From: an uncultured Parabacteroides sp. | GTDB lineage: Bacteria; Bacteroidota; Bacteroidia; Bacteroidales; Tannerellaceae | DNA: 64,000 nucleotides | NCBI GenBank assembly: GCA_937894065.1 | Contig: CALCST010000031.1 | Span: 62,001 to 126,000, forward strand | Direction: 5' to 3' | Position numbers and translations under genes: made by a program | In this document: positions 27,294-36,297 of the stretch, piece after piece | How positions within the stretch are numbered: position 1 is the stretch's first letter | Layout: every line of letters starts with the position of its first letter | The notes under the pieces: generated by a model | Told to the model about the DNA's origin: nothing | Databases searched by the model: none | The model's input: only the letters and a program-made list of their open reading frames with translations

Positions 27294-28904
27294 ATGAAAG
27301 CCGTTTTAGTCATAATAACTATCATTTCCTTTATATTTAATATTAAAGCTGATAATTCCTCAAGAATAAACAACAGTCTTAAGGAATTAGATAATACGCT
27401 TAATAAGCAATGGAAATACAATCAAATGAAAGAAGAAGAAATTGACAATCTTCATGAAAAACTACGCAATACTCAAAATATTTATGAGAAATATGAAATA
27501 TATGGAGATTTGTTTGAGGCTTTCAATAAATATCAAATGGATTCTGCTCTTTTTTATGTCAACCAACAAAAATATCTTTTACACAAGAATCCCAATATTG
27601 GCTCTATAGAAGATATACTTTTAAAAAGGGCTGAAGTTATGAGTATGATGGGTATGTATAAAGAGGCTGTTGAAACATTAAATGCTATAAAACGTGACCG
27701 CTTAACCAAAACATCCCAGCTCGTTACCTACTATGTTCAATCCAGAAATATTTACGGATATATGTCTGACTATGCCTTAAGCCAATATGAAAGGAAAAGA
27801 TATAGAGATATAGCGAATCTTTATCAGGATTCTATGACTTATATTTACGATCAGACTAAATGTAAATGTTATGTCCTATTATTGGCAGACAAATTAAGAA
27901 CTGAAGGTAAACATGAAGAATCTTTGAAAGAGATTGAAAAACAATTCAATGATACGACTATAAACAAAAGGTTAAAAGGTATGCTCGCATATAATATTGC
28001 TGAAGCTTATCAAAGACTTGGAGATGATGACAATTATTTGTATTACCTTATACAGTCAGCAATATATGATTTGCAGCTTTCAATAAGAGAGTATGTTGCT
28101 CTTCCCAAACTTGCTCTTATTCTATACGAAAACGGAGACATTGTAAGAGCTTACCGTTATCTGACAAGCTCAATGAATGATGCAGTAATATGTAATGCCA
28201 GATTAAGAACAATTGAAACTACTAGCATCTATCCTATTATCGACCGGGCTTATAAACTAAAAGAGAGCAGAAATAATACCATTAAAAAAGGTCTGTTCAC
28301 TGGTATTACAATACTTATTCTTTTCCTTGGAAGTTCTATTATGTATGTAAAAAAACAAAATAGTAAACTTGCAGATGCACGAAAAGCTCTTAGTAATGTA
28401 AATATTCAGCTTTCTGCAGCAAACGAAGAGCTCTCGCAATTGAATCAGGTAAAACAGCAATATCTGGCTTATTATCTGGATCAATGTACTATGTATTTGG
28501 ACAAGCTTGAAGACTACAGGCGTTCGTTGAGCAAACTTGCCATAAACTCTAAAATCAATGAACTTTTCAAGGCTATTAAATCTGAGCAGTTTATCGAAGA
28601 GGAAAGAGAGAAATTCTATAAAAGCTTTGACGAAACATTCCTGAAGCTTTATCCTAATTTCGTTGAGCAATTCAATAATCTGCTAAATGATGATGAAAAG
28701 ATTTATCCTAAAAAAGGAGAACTTCTTTGTACGGAAATAAGAATATTTGCTCTAATTAGACTTGGGATATCTGACAGTAATAAAATAGCGCGATTCTTAA
28801 GATATTCTATAAATACTATATATATTTACCGAAGCAAGGTCAGAAACAAAGCTAAAGGCGATAAAAATGACTTTGAAAATCAGATTATGAAGATTAAAGA
28901 GTAA
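27294..28904 (+). CDS. TPR/DUF6377 transcriptional regulator-like membrane protein
   Basis: About 536 residues. A signal peptide or N-terminal anchor (1-19) precedes helical TPR-like repeats (about 60-330) outside the membrane, one transmembrane helix (GLFTGITILILFLGSSIMYV, about 335-355), a coiled-coil linker (KLADARKALSNV, then QLSAANEELSQLNQ), and a cytoplasmic C-terminal domain ending in a LuxR-like helix-turn-helix: ELLCTEIRIFALIRLGISD, then IARFLRYSINTIYIYRSKVR. This is the architecture of DUF6377 proteins, membrane-spanning one-component regulators of Bacteroidetes. Its target is unknown; the nearby PUL at 11-19 kb or the propeller gene that follows are candidates. Confidence 0.82.
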   Translation: MKAVLVIITIISFIFNIKADNSSRINNSLKELDNTLNKQWKYNQMKEEEIDNLHEKLRNTQNIYEKYEIYGDLFEAFNKYQMDSALFYVNQQKYLLHKNPNIGSIEDILLKRAEVMSMMGMYKEAVETLNAIKRDRLTKTSQLVTYYVQSRNIYGYMSDYALSQYERKRYRDIANLYQDSMTYIYDQTKCKCYVLLLADKLRTEGKHEESLKEIEKQFNDTTINKRLKGMLAYNIAEAYQRLGDDDNYLYYLIQSAIYDLQLSIREYVALPKLALILYENGDIVRAYRYLTSSMNDAVICNARLRTIETTSIYPIIDRAYKLKESRNNTIKKGLFTGITILILFLGSSIMYVKKQNSKLADARKALSNVNIQLSAANEELSQLNQVKQQYLAYYLDQCTMYLDKLEDYRRSLSKLAINSKINELFKAIKSEQFIEEEREKFYKSFDETFLKLYPNFVEQFNNLLNDDEKIYPKKGELLCTEIRIFALIRLGISDSNKIARFLRYSINTIYIYRSKVRNKAKGDKNDFENQIMKIKE

Positions 28905-28913
28905 CTGAGGTTA

Positions 28914-28980
28914 GTTGACGAGTTGACAAGGAAAACTGATATAACTTTAATTCTTGTCAACTTGTATCTGAAGCCTTGTA
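28914..28980. repeat. GTTGACAA palindromic repeat
   Basis: Left arm GTTGACGA-GTTGACAA-GG, right arm CTTGTCAACTTGTATCTGAAGCCTTGT. It fills the gap between the DUF6377 gene and the propeller gene. No T-run follows, so transcription might read through. Confidence 0.85.
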
Positions 28981-28998
28981 AATTTAAAAAATAATATT

Positions 28999-29907
28999 AT
29001 GAAAATCAGTTTGTTTACCTTTCTATTATTATTGTGTGGAAGTGTTTTTGCACAGAATAAAGTTCATAGTTTTCTGGAAATTATAAACATAAAATCCGGA
29101 GAGAGAAAAGTCATTAAGGAGTTCCCTTATCTTGTTGAAGCTCCAAACTGGACTGTTGACGGGAAATGGTTAATTTACAACAGCAAAGGTAAGTTATTCA
29201 GACTTCCAGCCGATGGAAACGGCGAACCGGAAATCATAAACACCGGATTTGCTACAAACTGCAACAACGACCATGTTCTTTCTGCCGACGGACAGCAGAT
29301 TGCTATCAGCCATGGAACAAAAGAGGATCATAAATCCCGCATCTATGTTCTTCCTCTGAATGGTTCTGATTCTCCTCAATTAATAACACCTATGGCTCCT
29401 AGTTATCTTCACGGCTGGAGTCCCAATGGCAAATATCTGGCTTATTGCGCCGAAAGAAATGGCAATTTCGATATTTATACAATTCCTGCTGCCGGTGGTG
29501 AAGAGAAAAGACTTACTACGGCTGACGACCTCGACGACGGACCTGAATATTCTCCATGCGGAAATTATATATGGTTCAACTCTGTGAGAAGCGGACTTAT
29601 GCAAGTGTGGAGAATGAAAGCAGACGGTTCAGAGCAAACTCAGATGACTTTTGATGAAGAACGTAATTCATGGTTTCCGCATATATCTCCCGATGGTGAA
29701 AAGATTGTTTTCATTGCTTACAGGAAAGGCGACTTAAAACCTAATGAGCACTTGGCTAATAAAAATGTTGAATTGCGATTGATGCCGGCTAAAGGTGGTG
29801 AACCTAAGACAATTGTAAAATTATTTGGCGGACAAGGAACTATAAATGTCAATTCATGGTCGCCGGATAGCAAGCATTTTGCTTTTGTTAGTTACAAGGT
29901 AGAATGA
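28999..29907 (+). CDS. Secreted TolB-like beta-propeller protein
   Basis: A 302-residue protein with a signal peptide ending near residue 18 (SVFAQ). Repeated PD40/WD40-like blades are visible by their motif of Pro/Ser-x-G-x-x-[77 protein letters not shown], giving six blades. It resembles the propeller part of TolB and dipeptidyl-peptidase-like proteins but has no hydrolase domain. No Pal or TolA gene is near, so it is not TolB itself. Role unknown; it could bind an extracellular ligand. It follows the DUF6377 regulator by 94 bases. Confidence 0.8.
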   Translation: MKISLFTFLLLLCGSVFAQNKVHSFLEIINIKSGERKVIKEFPYLVEAPNWTVDGKWLIYNSKGKLFRLPADGNGEPEIINTGFATNCNNDHVLSADGQQIAISHGTKEDHKSRIYVLPLNGSDSPQLITPMAPSYLHGWSPNGKYLAYCAERNGNFDIYTIPAAGGEEKRLTTADDLDDGPEYSPCGNYIWFNSVRSGLMQVWRMKADGSEQTQMTFDEERNSWFPHISPDGEKIVFIAYRKGDLKPNEHLANKNVELRLMPAKGGEPKTIVKLFGGQGTINVNSWSPDSKHFAFVSYKVE

Positions 29908-29914
29908 ATATAAA

Positions 29915-29990
29915 GTTGACAAGGTTTCAGAGACAAGTTGACAAGGAAAAGCTGATACAACTTTAACCTTGTCAACTTGTTTTCTTGTAA
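29915..29990. repeat. GTTGACAA palindromic repeat, type with TTTCAGAGACAA insert
   Basis: Left arm GTTGACAAGG, TTTCAGAGACAA, GTTGACAAGG; right arm CCTTGTCAACTTGTTTTCTTGT. It lies between two converging genes and fills the space between their stop codons. Confidence 0.85.
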
Positions 29991-29995
29991 CCTTT

Positions 29996-31270
29996 TTATT
30001 TATCATTATCAATCAAAACCAAACGGCTGAAATCATAACCTTCTGTGATTGTAATTCCTTTTGTAGCTTTACCAGAGTTGATATCATATACATAAACACA
30101 TGGAGCAGAAGTTTCCGGATTAACTCCAATATATGCATGCTGTGTTGTTACATATGAACGCTGAGAGAATGTTCCGCTACAGAAAGGAAGGTTCTTTCCG
30201 TCTGCCTGAATTTCAGTTTTCTGGTCTGTTGCAAGGTCAAGAACAGCGTAGTAGCAGTTGTAATTGCTTCCCCAAGCATCTTCACCCAAACCGCAATGAA
30301 CAGGGTCCTGAATATAAAGCAAAGCCTTGTTGTTACCAAGATAATCAACAGTCACAAGTTTTCCCTGGTCATAGTTATAACCCAGATATGATTTATCGAA
30401 ATCCATTTCACCTTTGTTTATACGAAGAAGACGGCCATACTGATAAGTAGTCTTTGGTGAGTTTGGTATTCTGTTGTTGCAAGCAAGATACAAGTTGTCG
30501 TTTTCATCAAAGAACATCTTGTTTTGCAACAACTCACCATAAGCAGTTCCTGCCATCTGGTCCGCACGGTCTTCTTTCACTTCTTTCTCAACAGACATAT
30601 CAGAAGGATTTATGAAAGCTGCATAGAAGTTTGTTTCTTCATTCTTATGCTGAAAGAAATAAATGATTTTATTGTCAGATTTTCTGTATCTTGCAAGACC
30701 AGAAGTACTGAACTTGTCACCTTCAGGACAAACCAAAGAAAGTTCGCCTTCTTCAATGATTCTCAAATCCTCGGCATTAAGTTTTGTCCACAGAATCTTG
30801 TTGGCAGAACCATTTGCAGCCAAAATAACCAATGTGTTATCATCAATCCAAGCGTGAGTATAACGGCGATCTTTATATGTATTCTTTACGAAAGGCTGCT
30901 CTGCAATTCTTCTCAACTCATTGCCAACAATCTGGAACTTAACGAATCTGTCAGCAGAATTTGCAACCTGATAATAATACTTGCCTTTGATTATTGATTC
31001 CTGGTCCATATCTGCTGTAACATCGGCTCCGTCGTTCTTGAAGTCGATTGTTGTCTGCTCAGAAAGGTTTGTCAAACCCTTTACAAGAAGAGTTGTTTCC
31101 TTTCCCATACCACCAGTTTCACCGATTCCAACCCAAATATCAAAATGTGTTTCTTCTGTTTCTTCTTTGTTTGGATTATCAATTACAGGATCGTCTTCAG
31201 AACAGCTGCTGAAAATTGAACCGCACAAAGCTGTAGCCAATGTAAAGGCTAATAATTGTAACTTTTTCAT
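29996..31270 (-). CDS. DUF4374 lipoprotein, probable surface partner of the BtuB-type receptor
   Basis: A 424-residue lipoprotein: signal peptide to lipobox SSC (Cys 23), then SEDDPVIDNPNKEETEE, an acidic stretch often found in surface-exposed lipoproteins of this phylum. The body is a DUF4374-type beta-propeller with repeated strand patterns (YYYQVANSADRFVKFQIV, HAWIDDNTLVILAANG, MFFDENDNLYLACNN). Known relatives in function are BtuG, which captures B12 on top of BtuB, and XusB, a DUF4374 protein that captures siderophores. It begins 12 bases after the receptor gene, under the same cobalamin riboswitch, so I infer that it binds a corrinoid at the cell surface. Confidence 0.78.
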   Translation of the reverse strand: MKKLQLLAFTLATALCGSIFSSCSEDDPVIDNPNKEETEETHFDIWVGIGETGGMGKETTLLVKGLTNLSEQTTIDFKNDGADVTADMDQESIIKGKYYYQVANSADRFVKFQIVGNELRRIAEQPFVKNTYKDRRYTHAWIDDNTLVILAANGSANKILWTKLNAEDLRIIEEGELSLVCPEGDKFSTSGLARYRKSDNKIIYFFQHKNEETNFYAAFINPSDMSVEKEVKEDRADQMAGTAYGELLQNKMFFDENDNLYLACNNRIPNSPKTTYQYGRLLRINKGEMDFDKSYLGYNYDQGKLVTVDYLGNNKALLYIQDPVHCGLGEDAWGSNYNCYYAVLDLATDQKTEIQADGKNLPFCSGTFSQRSYVTTQHAYIGVNPETSAPCVYVYDINSGKATKGITITEGYDFSRLVLIDNDK

Positions 31271-31282
31271 TTATAATATAAT

Positions 31283-33640
31283 TTAGTTTATGAATACTCT
31301 GAACTTACAGAAAAACGAACGTCCAGGTTTCTGGAGCATATAGTTGTCGTAAACTGTTTTGTCAAATATATTGTTGCATTCAAGTGATACATTGTATCTT
31401 TCCTTAGCCCATGAATATGTGAGGCGCGCACTGTGAATATGCTGAGTAGGAATTCTTGATTTTGTTTCCAAAGCTCCATATCCTTCCCATGTGAGATAGA
31501 ACCAGTGGACATACTGATAATCATAGCTTAAGCGGAACTTAGTGTCGTTAACAAACAAATCTCGCCAAGTGAAATCTATTTCGGCATTACCGAAAAGCCA
31601 AGGTCTGTTTGGCACCTTGTTGTTATATGATATCGAAGGCTTTCCGTCTTCTCTGTATTTCTTCTTGTCGCGGGCATCCTGATAACTGCAGTTAACTATT
31701 GCCTGAAGGAAATCTCCCCAATTGTATCTCACCTCACCTTCAACGCCTTTGATATCTACACTCGATACGTTGTCGTATTGCATCATTCCCTCGCTTTCGG
31801 AAATCACGGCATAGATATAATCGTTCACATCTCTGTAGAATCCGTTTACTTCATAATAAAGCATATGTTCCGGAGCCAGGAGCATTGTGCCGAAAGCTCC
31901 AAGATTCACATTGTTGCTGCTCTCAGGTTTCAAGGCGATATTTGGATAAATAGTTGTTCCATTACCCAAAAGCTCGCGTGCCAAAGGCAAACGTACGCTA
32001 TGTTCATACGACAGTTTTAAGGCAAGCTCATCAAGCAATGAATAACGGCTTCCCAATCCGTATCCTAAATGATTCTTTGTTGATTTGGAAGGAACTTCGT
32101 CCGAACCTGTTATCCATGACAAATCCTGCTGCTGGATGTCGAGGTGATTTATATAATCCTTTATGAAATAAGTGTTTTCCATCTTTCCCGAGAAAAACGA
32201 CTGATTGTATGACAATCCCAGTATATGTTTTGCCAATATATCGTTAGAAGGCTCAAACTCAGTATCGATTTCATCATAACGGTCGTTTCCTGTTCTGTTG
32301 AGCAAATAATTCAGATTAAGAGAATGATGTCTGTTGAAAGAATAGTTCAAATTGGCACGTGCAATCGTCAGCGGGCGGTTGTAATGACGCAGCGAACGGT
32401 CTTTTCCCGTAATCTCATTTCTCGAACTTTCAATATAATTTCCATTCCAGTCGTATTTGCGGAAAGCAGAATCGACTGTCAGAGAATAATCCCACGTATG
32501 TGAAAAAGAAGCATTAAACTGAAGTCCATCAACAAGGAAATCCTTTTTCTGATAACGTGCCGAAATATTCCAGGCATGCGAAAACAACTCTGCCTCGCCA
32601 TAAACCTTTTTCTGCGTTGAACCAGTCTGAAGTTCTTTATCTACTTTCGAGAACGAACCAGAAACAAAGAACAAATCTGCCCAGCTGCGGTTTGTAACTC
32701 CCATTTCAATCTGTCCGAGAAGAGAGAAATAGTCGTCGTGAAAGCGGCGGCGGTCAACTGCAACATACTTACGGCTTTCCTCATCCCAAACCTCAACACC
32801 TTTCATCATATAGTTGTTCTTCGAATAATTCACACCGATGGTCGGGCGAATAAGAAGTCCGGTTTTCTTTTCAACAAATTGAGCATTCAAATCTGCCTTG
32901 TGAGTATGGAATGAACCTATTCCATAGGATAAATCCAGATAGTTTTTCTTTTCTTCTTTAGTTATAATATTGATAGCTCCACCCAAAGCGTCGGCTCCAA
33001 GACTGGCTGGAACTACTCCTTTGTATATTTCAACGCGATCGATAAGGTTAACAGGCAAATTGGCTAGAGAAACTCCGCTACCTTTCGTATCAAGAGGCAT
33101 GCCGTCGAGGAAATAGCGGACAGAGTTTCCGGACATTCCATTTATCGAAAGTTCGAAATCGGAACCCAAACCGCCTTCTTCACGGATACGGACACCGGTT
33201 GTCTTGTTTACAATCGAGCTGATATTATTTACCGAAGTAGTGAGTGATTTCACATCAAGCGCATTAACAGAAAAAGCACCTTCCTTTAGTTTCTGGCTCT
33301 TGGTTTTTCCATAAACCTCAACATTATCCAAATCAACAGTTCCGCTTTTCAGAACAATATCTACTCTCCTGTTCTCTTTAATGCTGATTTTCTGACTTGA
33401 AGTTTCATAACCAACCGACGAAACAAGGATTGTATATGTTCCCGGCTTAACTTTTATCTCAAAATACCCGTTGTCATCCGAATATGTTCCTATGGAAGTA
33501 TTCTCAATGGCAACGGCAGCTACAGCCACAGGATTCTTCCCTTCGTCTTTCACAAAACCGGAAAGACTGACTTTCTCCTGGGCATTCAGACTGGAGAACA
33601 ACGTGAAAAAAATGAATAATAAAATGTTTATATGTCTCAT
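31283..33640 (-). CDS. btuB: TonB-dependent outer-membrane receptor, BtuB type (cobalamin uptake)
   Basis: A 785-residue outer-membrane transporter. Signal peptide to about residue 20 (SSLNAQ), a carboxypeptidase-regulatory-like domain (SGFVKDEGKNPVAVAAVAI, about 27-105), a plug (SGNSVRYFLDGMPLD, then IYKGVVPASLGADALGGAIN), and a barrel ending in FCKFRVFIN. The substrate is inferred from the cobalamin riboswitch at 33798-33968. The frame extends 94 codons upstream of the ATG at 33640, but that extension is a translation of the riboswitch and was rejected. Together with the DUF4374 lipoprotein it forms a two-gene uptake operon. Inner-membrane BtuCDF genes are not in the window. Confidence 0.88.
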   Translation of the reverse strand: MRHINILLFIFFTLFSSLNAQEKVSLSGFVKDEGKNPVAVAAVAIENTSIGTYSDDNGYFEIKVKPGTYTILVSSVGYETSSQKISIKENRRVDIVLKSGTVDLDNVEVYGKTKSQKLKEGAFSVNALDVKSLTTSVNNISSIVNKTTGVRIREEGGLGSDFELSINGMSGNSVRYFLDGMPLDTKGSGVSLANLPVNLIDRVEIYKGVVPASLGADALGGAINIITKEEKKNYLDLSYGIGSFHTHKADLNAQFVEKKTGLLIRPTIGVNYSKNNYMMKGVEVWDEESRKYVAVDRRRFHDDYFSLLGQIEMGVTNRSWADLFFVSGSFSKVDKELQTGSTQKKVYGEAELFSHAWNISARYQKKDFLVDGLQFNASFSHTWDYSLTVDSAFRKYDWNGNYIESSRNEITGKDRSLRHYNRPLTIARANLNYSFNRHHSLNLNYLLNRTGNDRYDEIDTEFEPSNDILAKHILGLSYNQSFFSGKMENTYFIKDYINHLDIQQQDLSWITGSDEVPSKSTKNHLGYGLGSRYSLLDELALKLSYEHSVRLPLARELLGNGTTIYPNIALKPESSNNVNLGAFGTMLLAPEHMLYYEVNGFYRDVNDYIYAVISESEGMMQYDNVSSVDIKGVEGEVRYNWGDFLQAIVNCSYQDARDKKKYREDGKPSISYNNKVPNRPWLFGNAEIDFTWRDLFVNDTKFRLSYDYQYVHWFYLTWEGYGALETKSRIPTQHIHSARLTYSWAKERYNVSLECNNIFDKTVYDNYMLQKPGRSFFCKFRVFIN

Positions 33641-33797
33641 CACCAATTTATTTTCCGTAAAAAAAGCACAGAAAACCCGGATATAAACAAAATAAACGAA
33701 CAAGAATGTAAGTTTTTCAACAGCGTAAATTTGAAATAACCTATTCAGATGTTTGTCTGCTTTGTATCCCGAAAGCTTTCCGACAAATAATCGAGGA

Positions 33798-33968
33798 CTT
33801 GGCAGGTCTTCTGACTTGCTCCTTCTTCGTGACGCCTTCCCGTCGCTATCCAGACAGTGGCAAAAGATATGCCCGAAGAATCCAAAAGAGCTTACAGCAG
33901 CGGGTCTGTTCAGGATTCTCACCTGATTCCCTTTTCATTGTATGACTGAGATTTCAGACATACAACAC
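33798..33968 (-). ncRNA. Cobalamin (B12) riboswitch
   Basis: On the minus strand the conserved core is easy to read: GGGAATCAGGTGAGAATCC, then CAGACCCGCTGCTGTAA, and at the 3' end the B12 box AGTCAGAAGACCTGCC (complement of 33801-33816). A 5' hairpin (TTGTATG with CATACAA) precedes the core. It lies about 157 bases upstream of the btuB ATG. Such elements lower expression of downstream genes when adenosylcobalamin or another corrinoid is bound. No intrinsic terminator is obvious before the gene, so control may be on translation, as in E. coli btuB. Confidence 0.96.
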
Positions 33969-33979
33969 CAAATCGGCTG

Positions 33980-33987
33980 CAAAGGTA
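33980..33987 (-). promoter_or_regulatory. -7 box of the riboswitch-btuB operon
   Basis: TACCTTTG on the minus strand matches TAnnTTTG, placing the transcription start a few bases before the riboswitch's first helix. Confidence 0.65.
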
Positions 33988-34102
33988 GGTATTTATTATA
34001 TAATATCTCATGTTTTTAACATCTAAATCAAACTATCAAATTCATATTATCATTTATTCAAGAAAATCAAGGGCTTACATTTTCATCATATTTCTATGTG
34101 TT

Positions 34103-34221
34103 GGAAAACTTTTTTCATATATTATGAAAAACTTTTTTCACCACAATGAAAATTTATTTCCATATATTATGAAAATCTTTTTCCACATATTATGGAATTT
34201 CTTTTCCACCACAATGAAATT
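34103..34221. repeat. Array 1 of 15-bp near-palindromes at 22-23 bp period
   Basis: Five cores and a partial sixth: GGAAAACTTTTTTCA (34103), GAAAAACTTTTTTCA (34126), GAAAATTTATTTCCA (34148), GAAAATCTTTTTCCA (34171), GGAATTTCTTTTCCA (34194) and a half at 34216. The spacers are 7 or 8 bases and nearly alternate between two types, TATATTAT (or CATATTAT) and CCACAAT. The array ends about 30 bases upstream of the -7 box of the NagX-like gene. Related arrays are at 42703 and 57446. Confidence 0.85.
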
Positions 34222-34252
34222 CCGTATTTTTCCCAAACTCGGAAAAATAATC

Positions 34253-34260
34253 TATCTTTG
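34253..34260 (+). promoter_or_regulatory. -7 box of the NagX-like gene
   Basis: TATCTTTG matches the -7 consensus, 27 bases before the ATG at 34287. The repeat array lies directly upstream, where an activator or an UP-like element would sit. Confidence 0.6.
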
Positions 34261-34286
34261 ACAAGCAAACTTAATTCAAAAATATC

Positions 34287-35384
34287 ATGACACAAACTAA
34301 CAGATTACTATCGCTGGACGTTATGCGAGGCATAACGATTGCCGGAATGATTCTGGTAAACGACCCAGGTTCGTGGGAATACGTTTATGCACCGCTTCTG
34401 CACGCTAAATGGGACGGCTTCACTCCTACCGACCTTGTTTTCCCATTCTTTATGTTTATAATGGGAATTTCAATGTTTTTCTCGCTGAAGAAATATAATT
34501 TCCAACTTTCATCGGAAAGTGTGACTAAGATTATTCGTCGCACAATTGTGATTTTCCTTGTAGGCTTTGGTCTGAATCTTTTCAATCATTTGTGGAACAA
34601 TGGTTTCAGTCATTTCGAAAACCTGAGAATATTGGGAGTAATGCAGCGTCTGGCACTGGCTTACGGCTTTGGTTCGCTAATCGGACTTGCAATCAATCAT
34701 AAATATATCCCTCATGTGGCAGCTTCGATTCTGTTGTTCTATGCAATACTTCTGGGAGCAACAGACAGCACAACTTTGACTCCGGAAAGCTTGATAGCAG
34801 TTGTTGACAGAGCTGTTCTCGGAGCATCTCATATGTATCGCGACACTATGGCTGACGGAACAGTCATTGCCTTCGACCCTGAAGGTTTGTTGAGCTGTTT
34901 GGGAAGTATCGGCCACGTCCTGCTTGGTTTCTATGCCGGAAAACTCATTATGGATGGAAAGAAGAACAACGAGCTGATTGTACGCAACATTTTTATTTTC
35001 GGAACAATTCTTGCTTTTGCCGGAATGTTGCTGAGCTATGGTTGCCCCATAAACAAGAAAATATGGAGCAGCACATTTGTGCTTACAACATGCGGACTTG
35101 GTTCTCTCCTGCTCGGATTGCTGATTTGGATTATTGATATCAACAAGCGTAAGAATTGGACATTGTTCTTCGAGTCGTTCGGTATCAATCCTCTGTATCT
35201 TTATGTTCAGGCTGCAGTTCTTGCCACTTTGTTGCGTGGTTTCCAGTCATACTTTTACAGTGATGTATTAGTGCCGCTTTGCGGAAATTATTTCGGCTCT
35301 CTGGTTTGGGCAGTATTGTTTGTTTTGCTGAACTGGATTCCGGGATATTGGTTGTATAAGAAGAGAATTTATATCAAAATATAG
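34287..35384 (+). CDS. NagX-like / heparan-alpha-glucosaminide N-acetyltransferase family membrane protein
   Basis: A 365-residue inner-membrane protein with about ten hydrophobic segments. The N-terminus RLLSLDVMRGITIAGMILVN is the signature shared by DUF5009/DUF1624 proteins and the lysosomal acetyltransferase HGSNAT, and TPTDLVFPFFMFIMGISMF follows. GINPLYLYV near the C-terminus is also conserved. In other bacteria NagX-type proteins occur with N-acetylglucosamine use, either as transporters or as membrane acyltransferases; the actual activity is not settled. It stands alone, with its own promoter, and converges on the radical SAM gene. Confidence 0.85.
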   Translation: MTQTNRLLSLDVMRGITIAGMILVNDPGSWEYVYAPLLHAKWDGFTPTDLVFPFFMFIMGISMFFSLKKYNFQLSSESVTKIIRRTIVIFLVGFGLNLFNHLWNNGFSHFENLRILGVMQRLALAYGFGSLIGLAINHKYIPHVAASILLFYAILLGATDSTTLTPESLIAVVDRAVLGASHMYRDTMADGTVIAFDPEGLLSCLGSIGHVLLGFYAGKLIMDGKKNNELIVRNIFIFGTILAFAGMLLSYGCPINKKIWSSTFVLTTCGLGSLLLGLLIWIIDINKRKNWTLFFESFGINPLYLYVQAAVLATLLRGFQSYFYSDVLVPLCGNYFGSLVWAVLFVLLNWIPGYWLYKKRIYIKI

Positions 35385-35480
35385 TTGACGAGTTAACAAG
35401 TTGACAAGGGAACAAGGTATACAGAAAATAAAATTCCTTTTATATCCTTGTCAACTTGTTCCCTTGTTAACTTGTTCCCT
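35384..35480. repeat. GTTGACAA palindromic repeat
   Basis: Left arm GTTGACGA-GTTAACAA-GTTGACAA-GGGAACAA-GG; right arm CCTTGTCAAC-TTGTTCCC-TTGTTAAC-TTGTTCCC. Both arms have four units, and the GGGAACAA variant of the left arm is matched by TTGTTCCC in the right. It fills the convergent gap exactly, from the stop codon of one gene to 3 bases from that of the next. Confidence 0.9.
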
Positions 35481-35483
35481 TTA

Positions 35484-36263
35484 TTAATACGATACCGAAA
35501 CCTCAAACCCTTCTCTCCTAGCCTTTTCGGCAATAGCATCAAGCTCTTCTTTAGTAGCTTTTGATAGAGTTTTCAACGGAGTTTCACGGTCGATTGTGTA
35601 AATCATAACTTTTGACGGACGGATTTTCTTCAGAGCTTCAATCCAGCCTGATATTTCTTCGTCGGTAAGGTTATCAACAGACTCTCCGTCTCTTTCTCCA
35701 TGCAGGAACATTGTCTGTATAATTAGTTTGCCATTGAAGCGGCAAAGGTTTTCCAACAACTTTTCGAAACAGAAGCCCGGCTGATTTGGATCGTTTATTT
35801 GTCTGATGCGTTTATCCAGGACAGAGTCCAGTTTCATTATGTTATCCTCAATCTTGCACAAAGCCTGGAAAACTTCTTCCTTATGAAGCATTGTTGAGTT
35901 TGAAAGAACAGCAATCTTAGCTGACGGACAATGCTCGTTGCGTATGGCAATAGTATCATCTATTATTCCGGCAAAATCGGGATGCATTGTTGGTTCACCG
36001 TTTCCGGCAAAAGTAATTACATCCGGCACAAGACCTTCGGAACGCATAGCGTCGAGTTTCTCGGCAAGAGCTTTTTTTACTTCCTCGCGACGCGGCATAG
36101 AGAGACGCGGTTTGTGGTCCTTGTTAAAACCACATTCACAATAAATACAGTCAAATGTACAGAGCTTTCCATCTGTAGGAAACAAATTCATTCCCAAGGA
36201 AATGCCCAAACGGCGGCTGTGGATTGGACCGTAAACAATTTTATCAAATATAATAGTAGACAT
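35484..36263 (-). CDS. Radical SAM protein of unknown substrate
   Basis: A 259-residue enzyme with the 4Fe-4S binding motif CTFDCIYC (Cys 35, 39 and 42; CxxxCxxC), followed by FAGNGEPTMHPDF, the usual GGEP-like SAM-binding motif. The opening YGPIHSRRLGISLGMNL is that of a small family sometimes likened to wyosine-forming TYW1 proteins. No SPASM or other extra domain is present. The substrate is unknown. It is monocistronic and is followed on the minus strand by the palindromic repeat. Confidence 0.85.
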   Translation of the reverse strand: MSTIIFDKIVYGPIHSRRLGISLGMNLFPTDGKLCTFDCIYCECGFNKDHKPRLSMPRREEVKKALAEKLDAMRSEGLVPDVITFAGNGEPTMHPDFAGIIDDTIAIRNEHCPSAKIAVLSNSTMLHKEEVFQALCKIEDNIMKLDSVLDKRIRQINDPNQPGFCFEKLLENLCRFNGKLIIQTMFLHGERDGESVDNLTDEEISGWIEALKKIRPSKVMIYTIDRETPLKTLSKATKEELDAIAEKARREGFEVSVSY

Positions 36264-36297
36264 AAGCTTGTATTTTTATTCAAATGTACGCCTTTTC

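Noticed and set aside
28999..29907. TolB of the Tol-Pal system
   Set aside because: Only a propeller is present, without the N-terminal TolB domain, and no tol or pal genes are nearby.
33641..33922. 94-codon N-terminal extension of the BtuB-type receptor
   Set aside because: It translates the cobalamin riboswitch and its flank; a normal signal peptide begins at the ATG at 33640.
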